Shown: piece after piece, positions 43,726 through 52,671 of the stretch
How the letters are laid out: every line of letters begins with the position of its first letter
How positions within the stretch are numbered: position 1 is the stretch's first letter
Assembly (NCBI GenBank): GCA_028280025.1
Contig: JANQMO010000050.1
Coordinates: forward strand, 50,277-114,276
DNA length: 64,000 bases
Reading direction: 5' to 3'
Source of the DNA: Chlorobium sp.
GTDB lineage: Bacteria; Bacteroidota; Chlorobiia; Chlorobiales; Chlorobiaceae
The notes under the pieces: model-generated
The model's database searches: none
The model's input: only the letters and a program-made list of their open reading frames with translations
What the model was told of the DNA's origin: nothing
Translations under genes and position numbers: made by a program

Positions 43726-44124
43726 GGTTGTTCTCCATTACTGGTTGCTGAATCATTTTCTACAGCTTTATGCCCTGCAACGCATTTTCCACAAACAAGA
43801 TAGTACAAATAGTATACATCAAACAACTTGCAGCAATCAAGCCCCCCTTATCCATGAACCCCTGTTTCAATTCCGCCAATCAGGTTGTTCCCGGTTTTCT
43901 CACCCCATGAAAGCCTTTCATTCCAGCGCAGCAAGATGTATCATCAAAACCCCTTTGGGATATCTTTTATTTATACTTTCTTAAAACAAGAACAAAACGG
44001 GGTATACCCTGATCACTTTCATGCGGATTTGAAGCATACTTTATGCCCGGGTTTCAGAGGCCGACATAGCGTGAAGCATCAGATCACTGCAGTTCACAAC
44101 CACAGGCAATCGGAGAGACGTGCC
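43726..44124. other. Spacer between divergent small membrane protein and Sel1 genes
   Basis: In these 399 bases I see the shared promoter-like element at 43793-43823 and no credible gene. The frame open from 43885 into the Sel1 gene lacks a ribosome site and a signal peptide, unlike the ATG at 44125. Confidence 0.55.
43793..43823 (-). promoter_or_regulatory. Promoter-like element upstream of DUF4870-like gene
   Basis: On the minus strand it reads TTTG, 17 bases, TATCTTG, then TTT. This resembles the Bacteroidota -33 TTTG / -7 TAnnTTTG promoter layout. It agrees with 45480-45510 at 27 of 31 positions, including the spacer. Predicted start about 64 bases before the gene. Confidence 0.6.
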
Positions 44125-44835
44125 ATGAAAAACATACTTATCGGCCTTCTTGCGGCATTTATTCTGCTTGCACCTGAACACGCTCGATGCGATGAGCCGA
44201 CACCGCAGGAAATATCGAAATGGAAAACACTCGCCCAACAAGGCAATGACGCGGCACAGTTCAATCTCGGCCTGGTATATGCAACAGGCAAGGTAGTATC
44301 GCAGGATTATGCAAAAGCCATAAAGTGGTACAAACTCTCTGCAGGGCAGGGTAATACTGCGGCTCAACTCAATCTCGGCAACATGTATGCCGCCGGTCAG
44401 GGTGTGGACCAAAACTACGCAGAAACCTTGAAATGGTACACGCTCGCTGCCAAAGAGGGCAATGCTATCGCCCAGCACAATGTCGGACTGCTGTATGCAA
44501 CCGGCAAAGGGGTAGAACAGAATCACGTTGAAGCCATGAAGTGGTATAAACTTGCCGCCGAGCAGGGCGATGTCGGCGCACAGCTGGGTATCGGCAATAT
44601 GTATGCAAGCGGCAAGGGCGTCAAACAGAACTATGCTGAAGCAATAAAGTGGTACGAACTCGCTGCCGCGCAAGGCAATGCTATCGCTCAGTATAACCTC
44701 GGCCTGCTGCACGCAAGTGGTCAAGGCGTAAAACAGGATAAAAAAGCCGCGAAAAAGTGGTATAAAAAAGCATGTGACAACGGCTTACAGAAAGCATGCG
44801 AGGCTTATGGTAAACTCCATAAAGCCGGGCATTAA
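44125..44835 (+). CDS. Secreted Sel1-repeat protein
   Basis: A 236-residue protein with a signal peptide (KNILIGLLAAFILLAPEHARC, so possibly a cleaved Sec substrate) and five 36-residue Sel1-like repeats. Each follows the pattern AQ.NLG..YA.G.GV.Q.Y.EA.KWY.LAA.QGN. Repeats end with AKKWYKKACDNGLQKACEAYG. The fold is an alpha/alpha solenoid used as a protein-interaction scaffold in the periplasm. I chose the ATG at 44125 because GGAGAG lies nine bases before it. Confidence 0.9.
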   Translation: MKNILIGLLAAFILLAPEHARCDEPTPQEISKWKTLAQQGNDAAQFNLGLVYATGKVVSQDYAKAIKWYKLSAGQGNTAAQLNLGNMYAAGQGVDQNYAETLKWYTLAAKEGNAIAQHNVGLLYATGKGVEQNHVEAMKWYKLAAEQGDVGAQLGIGNMYASGKGVKQNYAEAIKWYELAAAQGNAIAQYNLGLLHASGQGVKQDKKAAKKWYKKACDNGLQKACEAYGKLHKAGH

Positions 44836-44862
44836 TCACAGCTCGATCGATAATCCGGAAGT

Positions 44863-45390
44863 TTACCGGGAGTCCGGTTTTTCTTTTTTGGAGGAAAACA
44901 ATCCTGTCCAGGAGGATTCGCCGGTGACAAGGAAGTATGCAATACCGAGTCCGAAAATGACTGCGGCTGTACCGTAGAGGTATTCAGGGGTGATTTTATC
45001 GAAATCCAGAATGATGACCTTACGCGAAATAGCCATCAGGGCCGTTGCGACAACGAGTTTTATTGGAATGACGTTTGTTCCGAGATAGAGGCGTATGTTG
45101 ATGAAAATCTCGATGGCGATGAGTACCGCCAGGAACGCGCCGAATGTTTCAAGGATATCATTGATATTGAGCAAGAGGAATGGCGGCTGCATCAGGCGCG
45201 AGTAAAGGACGTACACGACATCTCCGATACCCCAGATGATCACAAACACCATCAGAATTGCCAGAATTCTGACCGTAAAGCGAATGATATCATGAAGAAA
45301 ACCGATCAGCCTGTCTTCATGTTCTGCAGGCAGCTCTTCGTGATATTGGATCGATTCGGGTTGTTTTTCTTTTTTGTCTGCCATTGTCAA
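44863..45390 (-). CDS. PsiE-like (phosphate-starvation-inducible E family) membrane protein
   Basis: A 175-residue protein with a charged N-terminus and four hydrophobic segments (about 40-62, 72-95, 107-125, 140-157). FTVRILAILMVFVIIWGIGDVVYVLYSRL and IPIKLVVATALMAISRKVIILDFD match the PsiE-like pattern. Function is unknown. It ends convergently with the Sel1 gene. Its upstream region carries the 31-base element shared with the gene at 43725. Confidence 0.78.
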   Translation of the reverse strand: MTMADKKEKQPESIQYHEELPAEHEDRLIGFLHDIIRFTVRILAILMVFVIIWGIGDVVYVLYSRLMQPPFLLLNINDILETFGAFLAVLIAIEIFINIRLYLGTNVIPIKLVVATALMAISRKVIILDFDKITPEYLYGTAAVIFGLGIAYFLVTGESSWTGLFSSKKEKPDSR

Positions 45391-45479
45391 AGTGTCATCC
45401 TATTATCCCGAAATTCGTATTAAAACCAAAAACGACCGTTCTTTTGCTTCATTTTTTAATTGTATAACATATCCTATCT

Positions 45480-45510
45480 AAACAAGATAGCACATATAAT
45501 ATACACCAAA
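45480..45510 (-). promoter_or_regulatory. Promoter-like element upstream of PsiE-like gene
   Basis: Minus-strand TTTG at 45510-45507 and TATCTTG at 45489-45483, 17 bases apart, followed by TTT. It is part of a 31-base match (27 identical) to 43793-43823. CTATCT and AGATAG around it form a small inverted repeat (near 45474-45490). Predicted transcription start about 86 bases before the gene. Confidence 0.6.
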
Positions 45511-45647
45511 GAATCAATAACCCTGCCTGCGATTGAGCCTGAGGCTTCGAACGGTGATAAGGAAAACGTGCAACACCCCTGTGAAAAAATCTTGAATTCC
45601 CAAATAAATCGTGTAAATTGAAAACATAAAATTCAATTTGCACGGTT

Positions 45648-46820
45648 ATGAACAAGCAATATCTTGACAGGCTGATAATACCCGATGTTCTTGACGGACT
45701 GAAACATTACCCGGTTACAGCAATCGTCGGGCCGCGTCAATGCGGCAAATCAACATTGGCGAAAAAGCTGCTCACGCCTCAACGCCCTCTTCTTTATCTG
45801 GATCTCGAAAAAACATCCGATCTGAGAAAACTTGATGAGCCGGAATGGTTTTTCTCAACGCAAAAAGAGCGTTTGATCTGCATTGACGAAATACAGCGCA
45901 AGCCCGAACTCTTCGCATTGATCCGCAGTCTTGTCGATGAATGGGAAAACAACGGCCGGTTTCTCGTTCTCGGTTCGGCCTCGCGCGACCTTTTGAGGCA
46001 AAGCTCCGAATCACTTGCGGGCAGAATCACCTATAAACAATTAACCCCTTTTCTCTGGGAAGAAGTAAAGGATGCCGTCACTTATGAAAAATACCTCTCT
46101 GCAGGAGGGTTTCCCCGCAGCCTGCTTCAGAAACAGCCAAAGGTTTCTTTCCAGTGGCGGGAAGATTTTACAGCAACGTTTCTTGAGCGGGATCTATTGC
46201 AATGGAAAGGATTTTCACCGCTTACCATGCGCCGGTTATGGCAAATGCTGGCACATAACAACGGGCAGACCATCAACTACTCTGCAATCGGCGCCTCACT
46301 TGGCGTAAGCCATTCTTCAATACGAAACTATGTCGATTTGCTTCAGGATACGTTTATGCTGCATGTCCTTATGCCTTACACTGTCAATACCGGAAAGCGC
46401 CTTGTAAAATCACCAAAGGTCTATCTTTCCGATACAGGTATTACGGCCGCCTTGCTTGGGTTGCATGATTTTTCTCAGCTTGCAGGCCATCCTGTTTTCG
46501 GTTCACTTTGGGAAAGTGTCGTACTCTCCAATCTCAAGGGCCTTTTTCCACGCGCTGCTTTTTATTTCTACAGAACATTGCATGGTGCGGAAATAGATAT
46601 CCTTATGGAGTTTGACGGAAAGCTCATTGCTTTTGAATGCAAATCGTCTCTTTCTCCGACACTTTCAAAAGGCACGTATACAGCTATTGATGATATCTCG
46701 CCAATACACACATTTGTTGTAGCCCCCGTGCATGAAAGTTATTCGATGAAACCGGGAATCGATGTCGTATCCCTGTCGGAGTGCAAACAAAAACTTGAGG
46801 GTCTCTATAAACAGCCTTGA
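45648..46820 (+). CDS. DUF4143-type AAA ATPase
   Basis: A 390-residue ATPase of the AAA_14/DUF4143 kind. Walker A is IVGPRQCGKSTLAKKL (about 27-42), Walker B is LICIDEIQRKPELF (about 83-96) and a sensor follows in RFLVLGSASRDLL. The C-terminal DUF4143 part has SPKVYLSDTGITAALLG and the PD-(D/E)XK-like ESVVLSNLK...EIDILMEFDGKLIAFECKSS segment. Such genes are common, often variable between strains, and their role is unknown. Its stop overlaps the TTG of the downstream frame. Confidence 0.88.
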   Translation: MNKQYLDRLIIPDVLDGLKHYPVTAIVGPRQCGKSTLAKKLLTPQRPLLYLDLEKTSDLRKLDEPEWFFSTQKERLICIDEIQRKPELFALIRSLVDEWENNGRFLVLGSASRDLLRQSSESLAGRITYKQLTPFLWEEVKDAVTYEKYLSAGGFPRSLLQKQPKVSFQWREDFTATFLERDLLQWKGFSPLTMRRLWQMLAHNNGQTINYSAIGASLGVSHSSIRNYVDLLQDTFMLHVLMPYTVNTGKRLVKSPKVYLSDTGITAALLGLHDFSQLAGHPVFGSLWESVVLSNLKGLFPRAAFYFYRTLHGAEIDILMEFDGKLIAFECKSSLSPTLSKGTYTAIDDISPIHTFVVAPVHESYSMKPGIDVVSLSECKQKLEGLYKQP

Positions 46821-46984
46821 GCTTTACCGATTCTATCGAAACAAACCTCAACGAAGCAATCGAAAAGCGGGATAGAGAACGACTGGCAAACCTGTGCTTG
46901 TTTACCGGAAGAATGTCCTGCAAGTCCCTATGGCGCAGTGCCAAATATGCGTATATTTTCGATAATAACAAGAAAGGAGTTTCA

Positions 46985-48520
46985 TTGAGCGATTGGACTG
47001 CCGGATACGTTGCGGACGTCGGCTATACTTACGGCTACCAGACCGAGCTGAACCCCCTCAGGATCAAACTTGCTTTCCTGCACAACGGCTTTGTGTTCCC
47101 GGAAGTCGAAACAGCTTGCGAGCTTGGTTTCGGGCAGGGCCTGTCGATCAATATCCATGCTGCTGCATCGACCACACGCTGGTATGGCACGGATTTCAAT
47201 CCGTCTCATACCGCCTTTGCGCAGGAGCTCGCCCGAAAAGCCGGTACGGATGTTTGCCTCTCCGATGAATCGTTTGCCGAATTTGCCGCGCGTACCGACC
47301 TTCCCGATTTCGACTTCATCGGCATGCACGGTATCTGGAGCTGGATTTCAGACGAGAACCGCTCCATTATCCTCGATTTCATCCGACGGAAGCTCAAAGT
47401 CGGCGGCGTGCTCTTTATCAGCTACAACGCCTATCCCGGCTGGGCGGCTTTCGCACCTGTGCGCCACCTGATGAATCGCCATGCCGAAATCCTTGAAACC
47501 CGGAACAAGAACCTCATCAGCCGCGTTGACAGCGCCCTCGATTTTTCAGAGCAGTTGCTGGCAACAAACCCTGCTTTTCTGCTGGCAAATCCGCAAATAA
47601 GCGACGCACTGACAAAAATAAAGGAAGACAACCGCTACTACCTTGCTCACGAGTATTTCAACGAACACTGGCAGCCAATGCACTTTTCATCAATCGCAGA
47701 GCTGCTTGACTCTGCAAAAGTACAGTTTGCCTGTTCTGCAAGCTACCTTGAACATATCGACGCCATCAATCTCAAGGCCGATCAGCTCTCTTTCCTGCAG
47801 AATATCAAGGACCCGGTGTTTCGGGAAGATGTTCGCGATTTCATGGTCAACCAGCGGTTTCGAAAGGATTACTGGGTAAAGGGAGCAACGAAGCTCAACC
47901 AGTTCGATCGTGCCGAACTGCTCAGGCAGCAGAACGTCATCCTAGCCAATAACCGGGAGGACGTTTCGCTTAAAACGACTGGAGCTCTCGGTGAAGCGAC
48001 CATGAACAAAGATGTATACGCGCCGATACTCGACGTCCTTGCGGACAATGAACCCAAGACCATATCCGAAATCGAACAGGCGGTCAAACCTCAAAAAATC
48101 AGTTTCGCCCAAGTGATTCAAGCCCTGATTGTTTTTGGGGGACAGGGACACATCGCCGCTTACCAGGATGAAAATGTTATCACAAGCGTCAGCGAACAAT
48201 GTGACAAACTTAACGCACACCTTATAGCCAAAGCACGCAAAAGCAATGAAATCGCGTGCCTCTCAAGCCCTGTAACCGGCGGCGGTGTCCCGGTGGGACG
48301 TTTCCAGCAGCTCTTCCTGCTGGCTATGCATCAGGGCATACATGAGCCTTCCGAATGGGGACGGTATGTCTGGAAGATTCTGCAAGCTCAGGGTCAGACA
48401 ATCGTCAAGGAAAAAAAGCCTCTTGAAACCGCGGAAGCAAATCAGGCAGAGCTCACGGAAATAGCACAGAAATTCCTGGAAAAGCAGCTCCCTCTTTTCA
48501 AAACCCTCCGGATCAACTGA
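46985..48520 (+). CDS. SAM-dependent methyltransferase with regulatory domain
   Basis: A protein of about 511 residues. The Rossmann methyltransferase domain has SAM motif I in ACELGFGQGLSINIHAAA, YGTDFNPSH and FDFIGMHGIWSWISDENR. GGVLFISYNAYPGWAAFAP and the large C-terminal part fit methyltransferase-regulatory-domain proteins, whose substrates are unknown. I chose the TTG at 46985 because AAAGGAG lies five bases upstream and the family starts near DWTAGYVADVGYTYGYQTE. The open frame reaches back to 46817, overlapping the ATPase stop, so a 56-residue extension cannot be excluded. Confidence 0.85.
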   Translation: MSDWTAGYVADVGYTYGYQTELNPLRIKLAFLHNGFVFPEVETACELGFGQGLSINIHAAASTTRWYGTDFNPSHTAFAQELARKAGTDVCLSDESFAEFAARTDLPDFDFIGMHGIWSWISDENRSIILDFIRRKLKVGGVLFISYNAYPGWAAFAPVRHLMNRHAEILETRNKNLISRVDSALDFSEQLLATNPAFLLANPQISDALTKIKEDNRYYLAHEYFNEHWQPMHFSSIAELLDSAKVQFACSASYLEHIDAINLKADQLSFLQNIKDPVFREDVRDFMVNQRFRKDYWVKGATKLNQFDRAELLRQQNVILANNREDVSLKTTGALGEATMNKDVYAPILDVLADNEPKTISEIEQAVKPQKISFAQVIQALIVFGGQGHIAAYQDENVITSVSEQCDKLNAHLIAKARKSNEIACLSSPVTGGGVPVGRFQQLFLLAMHQGIHEPSEWGRYVWKILQAQGQTIVKEKKPLETAEANQAELTEIAQKFLEKQLPLFKTLRIN

Positions 48521-48705
48521 CACCACCCCTTCACGGTCGGAAGCCAATCCCAACTCAGTAGTAGGTAGTAGGAGAATATGGTTATTTGTTGAATTGTTGA
48601 GTTGTTTGAAGACGCCTCCCTGCCTGCGTAAGGGCGAAAGATTTTTCGCCCCTACATTTTCTTCTTCACTGAGAACTAAGAACTGAGAACTATTCCCCCC
48701 TACGA
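48521..48705. repeat. Repeat-bearing spacer between convergent genes
   Basis: Contains GTTGAATTGTTGAGTTG-type tract near 48588, the hairpin GGGCGAAA/TTTCGCCC at 48632-48651 and the heptamer tract GAGAACT AAGAACT GAGAACT near 48672-48692. Confidence 0.75.
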
Positions 48706-49719
48706 TCAGCTTTCGAACCGTTTCTTATAGATATGGCAATATGGCTGATGGCCGGTTTTTTCGTAGTAATCCTGGTGATAGTCTTCAGCAGGATAGAACG
48801 TTGAAGCCGGTTCGAGCTGTGTTACCACGTCATACCCCTTGTCTTTCAACTGAGCGATCAGCTTTTCGGCAACTTTTTTCTGCTCGTCGTCCGCATAGAA
48901 CACCGCCGAGCGATATTGCGGACCGATATCCGGACCCTGACGGTCCAGCTGGGTCGGATCGTGGATTTCAAAAAACAGTTTGGCAAGCTTCTCATATGAA
49001 ACCACCGACGGATCGTATTCGACCTCGACCGCCTCTGCATGTCCGGTCCTGCCGGAAGAAACCTCCTTGTAGGTGGGGTTTGATTTGGCGCCGCCTGTGT
49101 AACCCGACCGCACGGCTTTCACCCCGTCAACCTTTTCGAGGTGGTACTCCACTCCCCAGAAACACCCTCCTGCAAAAACTGCTTTACGGGTTGTTCCGGT
49201 TGCAGCAGCACCGTCACCTTCCTGCTTGCTGAAGTCGAGCGAGATCGAATTGACGCAGTAACGCGCGTTTTTGTCGGTGAACCCTTCGTTATAGAACACG
49301 TGACCGAGATGGGCTCCGCAGTTGGCGCAGAGTATTTCAGTCCTTCTGCCGTCCGCATCGGTTTCCTTTTTTACCGCTCCGGGAATCGCATCATCGAAAC
49401 TCGGCCACCCCGTCCCCGAGTCGAACTTGTCCGATGAATGAAAAAGCGGTTCGCCGCACCGTTTGCAGACATATGTCCCGTCTTCCTTGTTATAGACGTA
49501 TTTTCCGGTATACGGCATTTCAGTTCCTTTATGAACGATCACCCTTTCTTCCTCTGGTGTGAGTTGTTTACATGTCATGGTATCCTCCCGATTCACAGTG
49601 ACTGTTGACAGTTTCTTTCCGGCACCATCACGCATCTCCTCTGCACATGAGGTTGCTGTTACCATTGTAATACATAGCGCCAAACACAATACAAGCCATG
49701 AATAGTTCATCATCATCAT
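48706..49719 (-). CDS. Exported MsrB-MsrA methionine sulfoxide reductase fusion
   Basis: A 337-residue bifunctional repair enzyme that reduces both R and S methionine sulfoxide. An N-terminal hydrophobic segment ends in VTATSC, so it is exported and possibly lipid-anchored. MsrB comes first (about 50-165), with zinc cysteines CKRCGEPLF and CANCGAHLGHVF and catalytic RYCVNS. MsrA follows (about 180-335), with catalytic GGCFWG and the GHAEAVEVEYDP, QYRSAVFY and YCHIY motifs. The order B-A is the reverse of the Neisseria A-B fusion. Periplasmic repair of oxidised proteins fits a sulfide oxidiser that meets oxidants. Confidence 0.93.
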   Translation of the reverse strand: MMMMNYSWLVLCLALCITMVTATSCAEEMRDGAGKKLSTVTVNREDTMTCKQLTPEEERVIVHKGTEMPYTGKYVYNKEDGTYVCKRCGEPLFHSSDKFDSGTGWPSFDDAIPGAVKKETDADGRRTEILCANCGAHLGHVFYNEGFTDKNARYCVNSISLDFSKQEGDGAAATGTTRKAVFAGGCFWGVEYHLEKVDGVKAVRSGYTGGAKSNPTYKEVSSGRTGHAEAVEVEYDPSVVSYEKLAKLFFEIHDPTQLDRQGPDIGPQYRSAVFYADDEQKKVAEKLIAQLKDKGYDVVTQLEPASTFYPAEDYHQDYYEKTGHQPYCHIYKKRFES

Positions 49720-49859
49720 ATCATTCCAAAACGTGAATAAAACCTGATCTCGAAAGCATAACCATATAACGATTCAAATGATCTCAGGGTTTCGGAAATA
49801 TGAACTTCCATGCACCTGGGGGTGTTCATGAATAAAAGAACAGCAAAATCCCTGTGAAC

Positions 49860-52016
49860 ATGTCGTCATCAGAGCGCAAGTCCAACCTCCTCGCAAAGGA
49901 AACCAGCCCTTACCTGCTGCAGCATGCCTGTAATCCTGTCGAGTGGTATCCGTGGGGTGCACTTGCGTTTGAAAAAGCGCGGAGCGAAGAAAAACCGGTA
50001 TTTCTGTCTGTCGGCTACTCCACCTGCCACTGGTGTCATGTCATGGAGCGGGAATCGTTTGAAAATGATGCGATCGCAGAGGCCCTGAACAGGTCATTCG
50101 TATCGGTAAAGGTCGACCGGGAAGAACGCCCGGACATAGACCGGCTGTACATGACCTATGTACAGGCTACGACCGGCGGTGGCGGCTGGCCGATGTCGGT
50201 GTGGCTTACCCCTGAGCTGAAACCGTTTTTCGGCGGAACCTATTTTCCCCCGAAAGACCGATATGGCAAACCCGGCTTTCTCACACTGCTTCTATCAATC
50301 GAACGGGCATGGAAAGAAGACCGTCAAAGACTTCTCTCTGCCGCGGATGGCACGACGGAACAACTTGAAAGCCTGACCCGGCAAATACCCGGAACAGCAA
50401 CGCTGGACGAGACAGTTTTCCATCATGCCGCCAAAACCTTTGCTGAGCTGTTCGACAGCAGCGATGGCGGCTTCGGTAACGCGCCGAAATTCCCTCAGCC
50501 TTCGATTCTGGATTTTCTTCTGGCGTACGCATACTATACCGGCAATGAACATGCCCGGGAAATGGCCTTGTTTACCCTGAGAAAAATGGATTCGGGAGGC
50601 ATTCACGACCATCTGGGGATTGAGAATCTTGGCGGCGGGGGATTTGCACGTTATTCGACAGATGAACGCTGGCATGTCCCGCACTTCGAAAAAATGCTTT
50701 ACGACAACGCGCAGCTTGCCGTTCTTGCCGCACATGCCTACCAGATCACCGGCGAGCACCGCTATGCCGACCTTGCCGACGATATCCTGAATTATGTCCT
50801 CTGCGACATGACCGACAGCAGGGGCGGGTTCTATTCCGCCGAAGACGCCGACAGCTTTCCTGAGAAGAAGAGCCCGGAAAAAAAAGAAGGCGCATTCTAT
50901 ACATGGTCCCGGCAAGAGATAGAAACGCTGCTCGATCCGCTTGAAGCAGATATCTTCTGTTTTGTCTATGGTGTAGAAGCTGACGGCAACGCACTGGATG
51001 ATCCGCACCTGGAGTTTACAGGACAAAATATCCTCTATCGTAAACACGACATGCAACAAGCCGCCGAACAATTTTCCATGACGCAGGAAGCCTTCAGCGA
51101 TGCCATTGCAAACGCACGGGAAAAACTGCTCAAGGCGAGGATCGCCAGGCCAAGACCGCATCTGGATGACAAGATTCTCACATCTTGGAACGGGCTGATG
51201 ATCTCGGCCTTTTCAAAGGCCTCCTCTGCGTTCCGGAGCCAACGCTATCTTGACGCCGCAAAGAAGGCAGCCGATTTCATCCTCGACAACCTTTACGATG
51301 CAAAAAAAGGAAGGCTTCTTCGACGCTACCGCAAGGGAACTCGGGGTATTGAAGGAAAAGCGGATGATTATGCGTTTTTCATCCAGGGCCTGCTCGATCT
51401 CTACGAAGCATCTTCAGAAAACCGTTACCTGAACATGGCCGCACAGCTCATGGAAAAACAGCTCGAACTGTTCTTTGACAGTGAATCGGGCGGGTTTTAC
51501 AATGCCGTCGCGGACGATACCTCCCTGCCTTTTCGAATGAAAGAAGACTACGACGGAGCCGAACCTTCACCGAACTCGGTAAACACCATCTCTCTCTACC
51601 GGCTTGCCGACATGATCGATCGAGACGATTTCAGAGAGGCAGCAGACAGAACCATCACGTTTTTCAGCAAAACATTGAACGAAAACGGCCGGCAGCTCCC
51701 CTGCATGCTCAAGGCTGCGATGCTTCCTTTCTTCGGCTCCCGGCAGATCATTTTTGCAGGCAACCGTCAGCATGAAATAATGAAAAATCTTCAGGGCGCC
51801 ACAGGAAAAGTGTATCTGCCCGACACGTTCATCATACACGCAGACGAACATGACGAATGCACTACGCCGTTTCTCTCCGAGATTGCCCGACTCACAAAAG
51901 AATCTGCCGCCTATGTGTGCGGGGGCAACACGTGCGGTCTTCCTGTAACGGACGGTGAAAAACTGGAAAAGCTGTTGAGTCCGGCTGCTGCGCCAGGAAA
52001 TAAGAAAGGTGCTTAA
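49860..52016 (+). CDS. YyaL/DUF255 thioredoxin-like protein (SPATA20 family)
   Basis: A 718-residue protein with an N-terminal thioredoxin-like DUF255 domain and a C-terminal (alpha/alpha)6 toroid. KETSPYLLQHACNPVEWYPWG, SVGYSTCHWCHVMERESF with the CxxC, and WPMSVWLTPELKPFFGGTYFPP are hallmarks. The toroid has FARYSTDERWHVPHFEKMLYDNAQL and DDKILTSWNGLMISAFSKA. Function is unknown despite wide conservation. The ATG at 49860 was chosen; a GTG two codons upstream is possible. Its stop shares TTAA with the convergent small gene. Confidence 0.92.
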   Translation: MSSSERKSNLLAKETSPYLLQHACNPVEWYPWGALAFEKARSEEKPVFLSVGYSTCHWCHVMERESFENDAIAEALNRSFVSVKVDREERPDIDRLYMTYVQATTGGGGWPMSVWLTPELKPFFGGTYFPPKDRYGKPGFLTLLLSIERAWKEDRQRLLSAADGTTEQLESLTRQIPGTATLDETVFHHAAKTFAELFDSSDGGFGNAPKFPQPSILDFLLAYAYYTGNEHAREMALFTLRKMDSGGIHDHLGIENLGGGGFARYSTDERWHVPHFEKMLYDNAQLAVLAAHAYQITGEHRYADLADDILNYVLCDMTDSRGGFYSAEDADSFPEKKSPEKKEGAFYTWSRQEIETLLDPLEADIFCFVYGVEADGNALDDPHLEFTGQNILYRKHDMQQAAEQFSMTQEAFSDAIANAREKLLKARIARPRPHLDDKILTSWNGLMISAFSKASSAFRSQRYLDAAKKAADFILDNLYDAKKGRLLRRYRKGTRGIEGKADDYAFFIQGLLDLYEASSENRYLNMAAQLMEKQLELFFDSESGGFYNAVADDTSLPFRMKEDYDGAEPSPNSVNTISLYRLADMIDRDDFREAADRTITFFSKTLNENGRQLPCMLKAAMLPFFGSRQIIFAGNRQHEIMKNLQGATGKVYLPDTFIIHADEHDECTTPFLSEIARLTKESAAYVCGGNTCGLPVTDGEKLEKLLSPAAAPGNKKGA

Positions 52017-52255
52017 CCGGGTGTGTTTTCTTGTGCCGTGCTCCCGCCTTCAGACCGCTCTTGTGCCCGCTCTTTGGACTTATTGTTCTCTTCGACAATT
52101 TCCTTTAAAACAGCATTTGCCGTATAGAGTCCAAGACCGCCGACAACAATACCGGATACACCATGGAAAAGAAACGGCAATCCTAACGGCGTAAGCATAA
52201 AAGCGCCCCCGGCCAATGACGCAGCCCCTACTGCCTTGTTGACTATGTCACTCAT
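52013..52255 (-). CDS. Small Gly/Ala-rich hydrophobic protein 1
   Basis: An 80-residue protein with a hydrophobic, glycine-rich first half (AVGAASLAGGAFMLTPLGLPFLFHGVSGIVVGGLGLY) and a charged C-terminal tail (about 52-80). It resembles the next upstream protein in the pattern GGA...TP/SP.G.PFL.HG.xG. and is likely its paralogue. No function is recognised. Such amphipathic small proteins occur in membranes and in chlorosome envelopes, but no Csm motif is identified. Confidence 0.72.
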   Translation of the reverse strand: MSDIVNKAVGAASLAGGAFMLTPLGLPFLFHGVSGIVVGGLGLYTANAVLKEIVEENNKSKERAQERSEGGSTAQENTPG

Positions 52256-52295
52256 TGTAATAGTTTCCGGAATGCGTGATAGACATCACAGTTTA

Positions 52296-52559
52296 TCAAT
52301 CATCATCTTCATCATAATCCATAAGATCATCGAGACGATCTTCGATGTCCTCCTCCTCATCCTTATGCTCGAACATGGTATCGATATTATCCTTTATCGC
52401 TCCTATTGCCGAACCTGCCGCCACAACACCAAGACTGGCCACGGCAACACCTGCAAGCCCATGCAGGAACGGCATTCCAACCGGCGACAACAACAGCGCG
52501 CCACCGGCAACCCCTGCTGCTGTTTTGAGCATGTTTTCCTGTTGTTCTGAATCAGCCAT
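52296..52559 (-). CDS. Small Gly/Ala-rich hydrophobic protein 2
   Basis: An 87-residue protein. LKTAAGVAGGALLLSPVGMPFLHGLAGVAVASLGVVAAGSAIGAI forms two hydrophobic segments with small residues every few positions, a glycine-zipper look. The C-terminal 20 residues are almost all Asp/Glu (EDIEDRLDDLMDYDEDDD). The first segment matches the downstream protein, with conserved PxGxPFLxHG core. Acidic tail differs. Function unknown. Confidence 0.75.
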   Translation of the reverse strand: MADSEQQENMLKTAAGVAGGALLLSPVGMPFLHGLAGVAVASLGVVAAGSAIGAIKDNIDTMFEHKDEEEDIEDRLDDLMDYDEDDD

Positions 52560-52671
52560 AACAATATGATTTCAGGTTATCAACAACAAAGACCCGCTTA
52601 AAATACTACAATATATTCACCATTCATGTAGGTTACAAATCACCACAAAGACAAGGGGAATCGGCAACCGT

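Noticed and set aside
43885..44124. Longer start for the Sel1 protein
   Set aside because: It removes the signal peptide from the N-terminus and has no ribosome site, whereas ATG 44125 has GGAGAG.
50295..51161. 288-codon open frame antisense to the YyaL gene
   Set aside because: It lies fully inside a well supported gene and has no known domain.
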